From: an uncultured Sphingomonadaceae bacterium
Lineage (GTDB): Bacteria > Pseudomonadota > Alphaproteobacteria > Sphingomonadales > Sphingomonadaceae
Assembly (NCBI GenBank): GCA_947499255.1
Contig: CANMNF010000001.1
Coordinates: 868,001 to 932,000, forward strand
Length of the DNA stretch: 64,000 bases
Reading direction: 5' to 3'
In this document: positions 17,259-25,149 of the stretch, piece after piece
Layout of the letters: each line of letters opens with the position of its first letter
How positions within the stretch are numbered: position 1 is the first letter of the stretch
Translations under genes and position numbers: made by a program
Notes under the pieces: generated by a model
Told to the model about the DNA's origin: nothing
The model's input: only the letters and a program-made list of their open reading frames with translations
Databases searched by the model: none

Positions 17259-18412
17259 GTCACACTCACAAACTGGGCGATGCTGTCCGCGATACGCTGG
17301 GACGCTTTGCCATCGCCATAGGGGAACACCGCGCGCGCGCGGCTGGTGTAATAGGCTTCATCCTTGATCAACCGCGCGACTTCGCCCGTGATCGTGTCTG
17401 GATCCGTGCCGACCAGCGAGGCAACGCCGGTTGCCACCGCTTCGGGCCGCTCAGTCACATCGCGCATCACCAGCACCGGTTTGCCAAGGGCAGGCGCTTC
17501 TTCCTGAATGCCGCCGCTATCGGTCAACACCAGATGCGCGGCTTTCATCAGCGCGACCATCTGTACATAATCGACAGGCGGGATCAAATGGATCGCATCG
17601 GACCCGCCAAGGCGCGCTTCGACCACATCTTTGACCTGTGGATTGAGATGCACCGGATAGACAATCTCAGCATCCCCGCGCGCCGCAATAGTGGCCAGCG
17701 CATCGCACATGCGCGCAAATCCATCGCCAAAACTCTCGCGCCGATGACCGGTGACCAGCACCAGCTTTTTCGCCGGATCCAGCGACAGGCCAAGGCCATC
17801 AAGCTCCCCGCCCTGCAATCCGCCCGCTACGTGGAGCAGCGCATCAATGCCGCTATTGCCAGTGACGATGATATTGCGATCAACCGGTCGTTCATTGCGC
17901 AAGTTTAGCGCGGACCCTTGCGTTGGACACCACAGCAACTTCGCCACGGCATCAATGCTGATCCGGTTATATTCTTCAGGCCATGGCCGATTGATATCGT
18001 GGCTGCGCAATCCCGCTTCGACATGCCCCACAGGCACGCGCGCATAGAATGCCGCCAAAGCCGCAGCCATCGCCGAAGTCGTATCGCCATGCACCAGCAC
18101 GAGGCCGGGCTGATGTTCAGCAATCAAGCGCCCCATTTCGGCCATCACACGGGTGGTGATATCAGCCAAGGTCTGGCCCGGCGTCATCAGGTCCAGATCA
18201 ATGTCTGGCGTTTCCCCAAACACCGCAAACACCTGATCCAGCATCTGGCGATGTTGTCCGGTCGTCACGACTTTGAGGTCAACGCTTTCAACGCTGCGCA
18301 AGGCGCGCACGACGGGCAGCATCTTGATCGCTTCGGGCCTTGTGCCGATTACCAGCAGAATAGGCGTCACGGCGGATGCTCCGATAAGAGGGTTCATGGA
18401 TTGCTCAGTCAC
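17255..18412 (-). CDS. wecB: UDP-N-acetylglucosamine 2-epimerase (non-hydrolysing) WecB
   Basis: This 385-residue enzyme interconverts UDP-GlcNAc and UDP-ManNAc. The N-terminal signature VIGTRPEAIKMLPVVRAL (about 22-39), VHGDTTSAMAAALAAF and VGHVEAGLRSHDINRPWPEE are all present. The C-terminal half has VTGHRRESFGDGF and LTDSGGIQEEAPALGKPVL, which bind UDP. The length is normal. It starts about 46 bases after the serine hydrolase stop and overlaps wecC. It could be read through from the upstream photolyase-cfa unit, but the spacer leaves room for its own promoter. Confidence 0.96.
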   Translation of the reverse strand: MTEQSMNPLIGASAVTPILLVIGTRPEAIKMLPVVRALRSVESVDLKVVTTGQHRQMLDQVFAVFGETPDIDLDLMTPGQTLADITTRVMAEMGRLIAEHQPGLVLVHGDTTSAMAAALAAFYARVPVGHVEAGLRSHDINRPWPEEYNRISIDAVAKLLWCPTQGSALNLRNERPVDRNIIVTGNSGIDALLHVAGGLQGGELDGLGLSLDPAKKLVLVTGHRRESFGDGFARMCDALATIAARGDAEIVYPVHLNPQVKDVVEARLGGSDAIHLIPPVDYVQMVALMKAAHLVLTDSGGIQEEAPALGKPVLVMRDVTERPEAVATGVASLVGTDPDTITGEVARLIKDEAYYTSRARAVFPYGDGKASQRIADSIAQFVSVT

Positions 18413-18458
18413 GCACGTGGCCTAGCAAAGCGATCTTAAAACAGTCCTACCGCCGCGT

Positions 18459-19700
18459 TCACCTTAAAGCGTTGTCATCCACATGGAAATCCGCGTTTTT
18501 GGCATCCGCTCTTGCATCTACAGCGGCCTGCACCGCCTGATAGAAGGCAAACCGGTCGGCCGCTTTGCCCAAATCATCGCGCGCCTTGGGCCAATTGGCA
18601 TTGCTGGCGATGACCAGATTGCGCGCTGGATCGATGAAAATACCCTGCCCAAAAATGCCACCAGCGGCAAAGCTGCCATCGCCATAGGGCCACCATTGAA
18701 AGCCGTAAGAGCGGCGCGGTCGGTTGGTTTCAAAGCTGATCTGCGTCGCCTCGGCAAACCAGCCTTTTGGCACCACACGCGCCCCATCAATTACGCCATC
18801 ATCCAGCACAAACTGCCCAAATCGGGCCATATCGCGCGTGGCCGCCTGGATGCAGCACCCGCCCAGCTCCTCGCCAGTATCATTAGTAAGCCAGGTCGCA
18901 TCTTGCTGCATGCCATAGGGGCGCCAGATTTTCTCCGACATATAGTCCGCCAGCGACCTGCCCGTCGCCTCGCGCACAATCACGCCGATAAGGTTTGTCT
19001 CGCCTGTATTGTAATTCCAGCGCGTGCCCGGCTCAGCTGCACGGGGAAGCTGGCTGAGATAGCTGACGGTGGCATTGGTTCCGTCGTCAGGCTTGTGATC
19101 AAGGAACTGCGCGACATCGGATGCCGGATCGAGATAATCCTCGTTCCAATCCACGCCCGATCCCATCGTCAGGACATGGCGGATGGTAACGCCTTCATAA
19201 GCGGAGCCTTGCAGCCCTTCGACATAGCGCGTCACAGGGTCATCCACGCTTTCAATATAGCCATCCTGCAATGCCGCCCCGACAAGCGTGGATGTAAGGC
19301 TTTTGGCAACAGAGAAGCTGGTCCAGCGGCCATCAGGCGCAAAGCCATTGCCATACCGTTCAAGCACCACTTCGCCATCGAGCACAACCACCAGCGCAGC
19401 GCCATTTTGAGCGAGCATGAACGCATCGACATCAAGCGGTAGGGACAGCGGCTCTCCTTGCGGCAAAGCGCGGGTTTCATCGCCTGCTGCAACAGTGTTT
19501 GACCCGATGATCCAAGGCAGCCGATCCATTGCGCGGAACAAGGCATCGCGCTGATCATCCTCCCAGAACAGGACATCGCGGTCCGTCGGGAGATGCGCGA
19601 TGGCGGTGCGCTGATCCTTGTCCAGCATCATCCAACCGATAGCTGCCACCCCGATCGCGATGATGAGAACAATGCCGAGTAATTTGCCCAGACTTCTCAC
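18459..19700 (-). CDS. Serine hydrolase of the class C beta-lactamase / 6-aminohexanoate-dimer hydrolase type
   Basis: The 413-residue protein has an N-terminal membrane anchor (about 8-28) and then a penicillin-recognising fold. The SxxK nucleophile motif is SVAK in WTSFSVAKSLTSTLVGAAL (about 140). WNYNTGETNLIGVIVREATG supplies the Tyr-containing YxN-like motif, with Thr in the third place. Such proteins include esterases, NylB-like amidases and AmpC relatives; the anchor and motif order resemble EstB/NylB more than a true beta-lactamase. The GTG start overlaps the cfa stop (GTGA), so it is the last gene of the photolyase-cfa unit. Its substrate is unknown. Confidence 0.87.
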   Translation of the reverse strand: MRSLGKLLGIVLIIAIGVAAIGWMMLDKDQRTAIAHLPTDRDVLFWEDDQRDALFRAMDRLPWIIGSNTVAAGDETRALPQGEPLSLPLDVDAFMLAQNGAALVVVLDGEVVLERYGNGFAPDGRWTSFSVAKSLTSTLVGAALQDGYIESVDDPVTRYVEGLQGSAYEGVTIRHVLTMGSGVDWNEDYLDPASDVAQFLDHKPDDGTNATVSYLSQLPRAAEPGTRWNYNTGETNLIGVIVREATGRSLADYMSEKIWRPYGMQQDATWLTNDTGEELGGCCIQAATRDMARFGQFVLDDGVIDGARVVPKGWFAEATQISFETNRPRRSYGFQWWPYGDGSFAAGGIFGQGIFIDPARNLVIASNANWPKARDDLGKAADRFAFYQAVQAAVDARADAKNADFHVDDNALR

Positions 19701-20941
19701 TTTTTCACCAGAGTCACTTGCGACACATCAATCCCGCCTCCGCGAAAGCCGCCTTCGCAATACATGAGGTAATATCGCCATAAGTCGCAGAAGCGCGCAT
19801 CAAAATCGGCCGGCAAGCGCTCCTCTTGCTCTGCTTTATCAAAGCGTTCGCGCCACAATCGCAGCGTCTCTGCATAATCGAGGCCAAAGTCTTCCTGCTC
19901 TTCCCATGCCAGCCCGCGTTCTTCAGCCAAAGCGCGGAACGCGGGTGCATCGATCAGCAATCCGCCGGGGAAAATGTAGGCCTGAATGAAGTCCGCGCTG
20001 GCTTCATAAGCGGCGAAGAGTTGCGGTTGGATGGCGATATACTGGATCGCTGCGCGGCCACCCGGTTTCAGATTACGGGCAATGCAATCCATGAAATCCG
20101 GCCAGTAATCGCGGCCCAAAGCTTCCACCATTTCCACGCTAACGATGGCATCAAACTGGCCAACAACGTCGCGGTAATCCTGCTTGCGAAAAGTGACGGC
20201 GGGCTGCGATGCGCGGGCGTAGTCCAGCTGTTCATCCGAGATGCTGATCGCGGTCACATCCGCGCCGCTGCTGGCCAAATGCCCCGCGAGCGAGCCCCAG
20301 CCGCAGCCGATCTCCAGCACGGATTTCGCATCACCAATCCGCGCATCCAGCCGCGCCCATTTGCGGTGCTGCGCGGCTTTCAAACCATCTTTACCCATCG
20401 CCAAAGCAGACGAGTAGGTCATCGTTTCATCAAGCCATGTAGCGTAGAAGTCATTGCCCAGATCATAGTGCGCGTGGATGTTGCGCTCGGCCTGCGCTTT
20501 GCTGTTTTCCTTCAGCGCATGGAGCTTGGCCGCCAATCGCCGCCACGGCCCTTTTGCGCGCGCGGTGTCACCAAGGCTGGCAGCATTGTCCATGAACAGC
20601 GCGAATAGCGGCACTGGATCGGGGCTAGACCACTCGCCAGCCTCCCATGCCTGATACCAGCCAACCGATCCGCCTGTCGCCAGCCGCATCAGCGCACGCC
20701 AATCGTGCAAAGTCACATCGCATTCATGCCCCGCTGCGTTGAAGCCAAGCCGCCGCTTGGTCCCATCGGGCAAAGTCGCGAAGATGCCGCCGCGAGCCAA
20801 CCGCGCATCGATCCGGTCCAGAATACGTGAAAACAGCGGTGCAAACAGCTTTGCACCAAGGCTGGGCGTCACGGCAAAGCGCCGCCCTTCGGCCAGCAAT
20901 TGCTCTGCACGGTTTACCCTCACACCCATACCTGCCCTCAT
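19697..20941 (-). CDS. cfa: Cyclopropane-fatty-acyl-phospholipid synthase
   Basis: This 414-residue SAM-dependent enzyme methylenates double bonds of membrane phospholipid acyl chains. The SAM motif VLEIGCGWGSLAGHLA (about 207-222) and AHYDLGNDFYATWLDETMTYSSA are the strongest signatures. ISVEMVEALGRDYW and YIFPGGLLIDAP follow in family order. The N-terminal domain of about 150 residues matches full-length Cfa. It lies 31 bases after the photolyase gene and overlaps the serine hydrolase gene. Photolyase and Cfa are both known targets of singlet-oxygen or light stress responses in other alphaproteobacteria, which suggests what the operon is for. Confidence 0.95.
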   Translation of the reverse strand: MRAGMGVRVNRAEQLLAEGRRFAVTPSLGAKLFAPLFSRILDRIDARLARGGIFATLPDGTKRRLGFNAAGHECDVTLHDWRALMRLATGGSVGWYQAWEAGEWSSPDPVPLFALFMDNAASLGDTARAKGPWRRLAAKLHALKENSKAQAERNIHAHYDLGNDFYATWLDETMTYSSALAMGKDGLKAAQHRKWARLDARIGDAKSVLEIGCGWGSLAGHLASSGADVTAISISDEQLDYARASQPAVTFRKQDYRDVVGQFDAIVSVEMVEALGRDYWPDFMDCIARNLKPGGRAAIQYIAIQPQLFAAYEASADFIQAYIFPGGLLIDAPAFRALAEERGLAWEEQEDFGLDYAETLRLWRERFDKAEQEERLPADFDARFCDLWRYYLMYCEGGFRGGGIDVSQVTLVKK

Positions 20942-20972
20942 AGCCGCGCTAGCCAGCCGGGCAAGACACAGA

Positions 20973-22367
20973 TCAAACCTTGTCCTTCATCGCGCGATAC
21001 GCAGCCAAAGCCCGCTCGCGCCCTTCGCGGTGACCGATGATCTTGGCGGGATAGTCTGATGGCAGGCAGCCATGTTCTTCAGGATCATGGACGTAAGGCT
21101 CATCCAAATCCTTCAATTCAGGCACATATTCGCGGATATAGCCTACAGCATCGAACTTCTCGCTTTGCGTCAAAGGGGCCATGATCCGCACGAACATATT
21201 GGAATCAACACCCGTGCCCGCAGTCCACTGCCAATTGGTCGCATTGCTCGCATAATCGGCATCGACCAGCGTATCCCAAAACCACTTTTCCCCAACGCGC
21301 CAATCGATCAGCAGATGCTTAATGAGAAAGCTTGCGGTAATCATGCGCACGCGGTTGTGCATCCATCCCGTTTGCCACAGCTGACGCATACCGGCATCCA
21401 CAATCGGATAGCCTGTTTGCCCCTTCTGCCACGCCTCCAGATCGCTCGCGGCATCTGTGTCCGCTTCAGGATCGCGCCACTGGAAATGGTCATAATCGTC
21501 GCGATAATTGGACCTGGCATAAAGCGGGAACTGGCAAATGGCGTTTTGCGCATAGTCGCGCCAGATCAGCTCCTTCTCATAGGTTCTCCACCCGTCCGAG
21601 CGCTTGTCCTTCAGGGCATGCCAGATTTGCACCGGGCTGATCTCTCCGAAATGCAGATGCGCGGAAAGCTGACTGGTTTTGTCGGCCGAGGGCATGTTGC
21701 GCTTATCCTCGTAATCCGCAACGTGATCGTCCCACCATTCCAGCCGGTCTTGCGCAGCCTGCTCTCCCACTTGCCAGAAATCGCGCATTCCGCCTGCCCA
21801 ATCGGGGCGTTCGGGGAGCAGCGCCCAATCCTCCAACGCATCGCTGTGCGGCCAGTCATCCGGGGAGGAGAGCGTCTCGGGCTCAGGCACCGGATCGCGC
21901 GGGGGCAGTTGCTCGCGCACGCCTTTCGCGAAGGGGGTGTAGATCTTGTAGGGTGTGCCCGATCCTGTCGTCACGGCGCCAGGCGGCATCAGGTAGTTCG
22001 CATTGTAGAGTTGCAGGTCGAAATGCTCTTTCAGCTCGCCCTGCGCTTTCCTCCACCACGGCTCGTAATGCCGGTTGGCGTGGATCGTTGCAGCGCCTGT
22101 CTCCTCAGCAATTCTGGCCAATTCCTCCACCGCATCGCCTTGCCGCAGGATCAGCTTGGCGTGGCGCTTGGCAAGGGCGTTCCCAAGGCTTTCAAGCGAA
22201 TGGTGCAACCACCACCGGCTCGCCCCGCCATAGGCATGGCTTCCCGCACGTTCGTCATCGAGCACATAGACCGCAATCACCGGCCCGGCCTGCGCTGCGT
22301 GATATAGGGCGGGATTGTCCGCGATCCGAAGGTCGCGCCGAAGCCAGACGATTTGCGGTTTTGTCAT
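20973..22367 (-). CDS. phrB: Deoxyribodipyrimidine photolyase (class I CPD type)
   Basis: The protein uses blue light and FADH- to split cyclobutane pyrimidine dimers. I choose the ATG at 22365-22367, giving MTKPQIVWLRRDLRIADNPAL at the N-terminus and 464 residues, normal for the family. The antenna domain is followed by the FAD domain with WRDYAQNAICQFPLYARSN, YPIVDAGMRQLWQTGWMHNR and RMITASFLIKHLLIDW. NWQWTAGTGVDSN and MAPLTQSEKFD follow. It starts 25 bases after the DUF457 gene and is followed at 31 bases by cfa. Confidence 0.96.
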   Translation of the reverse strand: MTKPQIVWLRRDLRIADNPALYHAAQAGPVIAVYVLDDERAGSHAYGGASRWWLHHSLESLGNALAKRHAKLILRQGDAVEELARIAEETGAATIHANRHYEPWWRKAQGELKEHFDLQLYNANYLMPPGAVTTGSGTPYKIYTPFAKGVREQLPPRDPVPEPETLSSPDDWPHSDALEDWALLPERPDWAGGMRDFWQVGEQAAQDRLEWWDDHVADYEDKRNMPSADKTSQLSAHLHFGEISPVQIWHALKDKRSDGWRTYEKELIWRDYAQNAICQFPLYARSNYRDDYDHFQWRDPEADTDAASDLEAWQKGQTGYPIVDAGMRQLWQTGWMHNRVRMITASFLIKHLLIDWRVGEKWFWDTLVDADYASNATNWQWTAGTGVDSNMFVRIMAPLTQSEKFDAVGYIREYVPELKDLDEPYVHDPEEHGCLPSDYPAKIIGHREGRERALAAYRAMKDKV

Positions 22368-22392
22368 CGGCCAATCAACCAGCGCACCTGCA

Positions 22393-23304
22393 TCACGGTT
22401 CCCCGCAAATGCCATCGGGCAAAGCAACGGAGAAGCGATCGCGCGCACGCGGATCGTAGAAGCGCGCATCGCGCAGGCGATACACCCCGTCCTCGCCCGG
22501 CTCGATCAGCGGGGTGCGAGACCAGAACAGGAAGGCATCAATCTGCGAGCTGCCCTGCCGCGCACGCTTCAGATCACAGCGATCAAGGGGAACACCGGGC
22601 AAGGCCTCGCCATTGATCGCGTAAAGCCCATTGCCTCCCGTAATCACCTCACGCTGGATCGGGAATAGCGGGATCGGGCTGGCGATCACAATCTGCGAAC
22701 CGGTTGGCATCAAGGTGGTGCTGCGCACAGCCATCGTGCTGATCCCCGCATTCACCCCGATATACGCCAGCGCCACGGCCAGCACTGCTTTGGCAGGTCG
22801 CATCCACTCGCCGCCGCGCTTCTCCTTGCGGCGCGACCACCACAGCCCGCCGATCAGCAGCGCCCACAGCCACACATCGATGATGAACAGCGTATCGCCA
22901 TAGAACCATTGGCTCGAAAAAGGCTCCAAAAAGCGGATGCCATAGACGTTGAGCCAATCGAGCGCCGGGTGTGTAAGGCAGGCAATGAAGGCGAGACCAT
23001 AGAGCCAGCCAAAGTGCAGCGGCGTACGGTCCTCCGGCCTTTTGCCACGTTTGGCCTGCCACCTGTCAAACGCCCACAGCAGCCCCGCCAGCACCAGCGG
23101 CAACAGCACCCAGGCAGGCGGGCCATGCGTGATGCCGCGCCGAAAGCCCAGATGCTCTGTCCCTTCAAGCCAGAAGAAGCAGGCCGCATCCACATCGGGC
23201 AAATTGGCTCCGATGATGAGCGCTGGCATGGCAAGCCCGGTCTTGCGTTTGAGACCAGCCTGTCCGATCATCGCCCCAACGAGCGAATGGGTGAGGTTAT
23301 CCAT
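22393..23304 (-). CDS. Membrane-bound metal-dependent hydrolase, YdjM/DUF457 type
   Basis: The 303-residue polytopic membrane protein starts with MDNLTHSLVGAMIGQAGL, the signature N-terminus of the YdjM/DUF457 family. Histidine and aspartate residues follow in typical membrane contexts (GANLPDVDAACFFWL, RRGITHGPPAW, THPALDWLNVYG). These are thought to form a metal site like that of phospholipase C-type hydrolases. Five or six hydrophobic helices are visible. AGGGG lies 7 bases before the chosen ATG at 23302-23304. As first gene of the unit with photolyase, Cfa and the serine hydrolase, it may share a stress role; its substrate is unknown. Confidence 0.88.
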   Translation of the reverse strand: MDNLTHSLVGAMIGQAGLKRKTGLAMPALIIGANLPDVDAACFFWLEGTEHLGFRRGITHGPPAWVLLPLVLAGLLWAFDRWQAKRGKRPEDRTPLHFGWLYGLAFIACLTHPALDWLNVYGIRFLEPFSSQWFYGDTLFIIDVWLWALLIGGLWWSRRKEKRGGEWMRPAKAVLAVALAYIGVNAGISTMAVRSTTLMPTGSQIVIASPIPLFPIQREVITGGNGLYAINGEALPGVPLDRCDLKRARQGSSQIDAFLFWSRTPLIEPGEDGVYRLRDARFYDPRARDRFSVALPDGICGEP

Positions 23305-23317
23305 ACCGCAGCCCCTG

Positions 23318-23386
23318 CCAGAACATCCATACAACACAAAGGGCAATCGCGGCTGAAAGCTGCGATTGCCCTTCTATATGTTCTGG
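23318..23386 (-). terminator. Nested inverted repeat and rho-independent terminator of the EF-hand gene
   Basis: A stem of about 16 bp with one GT wobble and a GAA loop spans 23339-23373 (arms AAGGGCAATCGC and GCGATTGCCCTT). On the minus strand it is followed by TTTGTGTTGT, as expected for termination of the EF-hand gene, which ends at 23403. It is enclosed in a second, separate 9-bp inverted repeat, CCAGAACAT (23318-23326) and ATGTTCTGG (23378-23386). The inner hairpin is a good terminator; the outer pair may be an operator for the DUF457-photolyase operon. Confidence 0.8.
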
Positions 23387-23402
23387 TGTTGGAAGTCAGG
23401 GC

Positions 23403-24002
23403 TCAGACACGAGAAGAATTTTGCGCGTCCATGAATTCATCTTCGGAAAGATAGGTAGAACCATCATCATCAAAATAGAAAAATGTCCGACCAGCTTCGT
23501 TGATCTGCTCTGATGTCAAAAAAGGTGGTCGTGCATCGTTGGGTTCTGGTTGCATTGGATTGGTCGGCAAGGCCCAAACCGCATATTCAGCAACCGAAAG
23601 CTTTCCGTCATCGTTGCGATCCAGCCATCCAAAGCTCATTTCAGACCGCGAAGGCATCGTAAATGAGGCTGTCGTCGCCTTGGCGGTATCGGACATATCT
23701 CCAGACGTGTCTGAATCTGAACCAGATGAACTGTCCATATCTACACCGCTATGCGCTTCGGCCATAATGGCGGCATAATTCCGATCATATTCTGCGGTGG
23801 TCGCTTCGATATCAAGTGTATCCATCCGCGCCTGGCGATCAGCATCGAGCGGGCCAGCTACGGGGAAAGCGTCATCGGTGACAACCACGCCAACAACTTC
23901 TTCGTCGTCTTCTTTAATTTCTTCCTCAACTTCGTCGGAACCACAGGCACCAAGGGCCAATGCGGCAGAAAGCGGAAGAAAGAACAGTTTCGTATTTTTC
24001 AC
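23403..24002 (-). CDS. EF-hand domain lipoprotein
   Basis: The 199-residue product has a lipoprotein signal peptide with lipobox LGAC (Cys about 20), then a very acidic stretch (SDEVEEEIKEDDEEV). Two EF-hand loops are visible near the C-terminus: DRNDDGKLSVAEY (about 130) and DDDGSTYLSEDEF (about 178). The first fits the canonical calcium loop well; the second has Thr-Tyr at inner positions and is weaker. It is probably an envelope calcium-binding protein. The start is GTG with AAGGA 8 bases upstream. It is monocistronic and ends in a strong terminator. No partner is evident. Confidence 0.85.
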   Translation of the reverse strand: MKNTKLFFLPLSAALALGACGSDEVEEEIKEDDEEVVGVVVTDDAFPVAGPLDADRQARMDTLDIEATTAEYDRNYAAIMAEAHSGVDMDSSSGSDSDTSGDMSDTAKATTASFTMPSRSEMSFGWLDRNDDGKLSVAEYAVWALPTNPMQPEPNDARPPFLTSEQINEAGRTFFYFDDDGSTYLSEDEFMDAQNSSRV

Positions 24003-24099
24003 GGGTCAAATCCTTGTTTTTATTTAGCAAAACAAAGCGCGGCAAGCGCGCCATCTGCCAAATCAACGGGATGCCGAAACGAAAAGTTCCAAATTTGTC

Positions 24100-25146
24100 T
24101 TATACAGGATCTTGTGCTGTCCCGCTTACCGTCCAAGTTTGCCCCTTCGCCAAAAGCTTGGCGAGGCTAGCTTCCTTGCCTTTGCTTGCGCGGGCTTTTT
24201 CTTCGTGCACGGCCGCTTCGTAAGTCGGACCGGGATTGTCGTACACCACGCCCAAAGGCATGGGAAATTCGCCAAAGGGCAGCTCGACAAGCATATGCGC
24301 CAGCGTTTTGTTGGTGGCATCATGCACCAGCACGCCAGCTGCCTCAGCATCACCATCGGGCACATCGACAACTTCCAAAGCAAAGCTGACAGGGTTCAGT
24401 TTCAAACCGCGAATGCCGCCGGTTTTCTCGCTGCCAAACAGCATTGGTTCGCCATGCGTCAGCCACAGCTGTTGTTGATCTGCGCCTTTGGGCTTGGCGA
24501 AATCATCGAACACGTCCTTGTTATAGACGATGCAGTTCTGGAAAATCTCGATAAAGGCTGCGCCTTGATGGGCATGGGCGGCTTTCAAAACATCGGGCAG
24601 ATTTTTCGACACATCAATTCCGCGCGCCACAAAGCGCGCACCTGAACCCAGCGCAAAGGCGCACGGATTTGCCGGGCTATCCACAGAGCCAAGCGGCGTT
24701 GATGGCGAGCGCGTATCGACGCGGCTGGTGGGCGAATATTGCCCTTTGGTCAGGCCATAAATCTCATTGTTAAAGAGCATGATCTGCATGTTCACATTTC
24801 TGCGAAGAACGTGCATTAAGTGATTGCCACCAATGGATAATCCATCGCCATCACCCGTCACCATCCAGACATCAAGCTCTGGATTGGCAAGCTTCACACC
24901 CGTCGCCACGGCAGGCGCGCGGCCATGGATTGTGTGGAAGCCATAGCTCTCAATATAATAGGGGAAGCGGCTGGAGCAGCCGATGCCGCTCACGAAAACG
25001 GTGTTCTTTGGATCGCAGCCCAATTGCGGCAACGTGCGCTGCACCGCTTTCAAGATCGCATAGTCCCCGCAACCCGGGCACCAGCGCACCTCTTGGTCCG
25101 TTTCCCAATCCTTGAGAGTGGTTTCGATTTTGGTGAGTTCGTTCAT
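24100..25146 (-). CDS. korB: 2-oxoacid:ferredoxin oxidoreductase beta subunit (KorB-like)
   Basis: The 348-residue subunit binds thiamine diphosphate: WCPGCGDYAILKAVQ near the N-terminus, FVSGIGCSSRFPYYI, HTIHGRAPAVATGVKLA and the TPP/Mg motif VTGDGDGLSIGGNHLMH (about 97-113). NNEIYGLTKGQYSPTS is typical of 2-oxoglutarate- or pyruvate-type enzymes. With KorA, encoded 3 bases upstream, it should decarboxylate 2-oxoglutarate to succinyl-CoA and pass electrons to ferredoxin. An oxygen-tolerant KorAB of this kind is known in several aerobes. Substrate preference for 2-oxoglutarate over pyruvate is inferred from the two-subunit layout. Confidence 0.93.
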   Translation of the reverse strand: MNELTKIETTLKDWETDQEVRWCPGCGDYAILKAVQRTLPQLGCDPKNTVFVSGIGCSSRFPYYIESYGFHTIHGRAPAVATGVKLANPELDVWMVTGDGDGLSIGGNHLMHVLRRNVNMQIMLFNNEIYGLTKGQYSPTSRVDTRSPSTPLGSVDSPANPCAFALGSGARFVARGIDVSKNLPDVLKAAHAHQGAAFIEIFQNCIVYNKDVFDDFAKPKGADQQQLWLTHGEPMLFGSEKTGGIRGLKLNPVSFALEVVDVPDGDAEAAGVLVHDATNKTLAHMLVELPFGEFPMPLGVVYDNPGPTYEAAVHEEKARASKGKEASLAKLLAKGQTWTVSGTAQDPV

Positions 25147-25149
25147 CTC

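Noticed and set aside
15987-18412. wecBC as part of an enterobacterial common antigen cluster.
   Set aside because: No wecA, wecG, wzxE or other ECA genes are nearby, and the organism appears to be an alphaproteobacterium.
18483-19442. A 319-codon plus-strand open frame opposite the serine hydrolase.
   Set aside because: Antisense shadow of a gene with a clear SxxK motif and membrane anchor.
18459-19700. The serine hydrolase as a true class C beta-lactamase linked to the BlaI/BlaR1-like genes.
   Set aside because: It has an N-terminal membrane anchor, esterase/NylB-like motif layout and sits in the photolyase-cfa unit, 15 kb away from the regulator pair.
21072-22307. A 411-codon plus-strand open frame opposite the photolyase gene.
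   Set aside because: It is an antisense shadow; the minus-strand photolyase has all family motifs in order.
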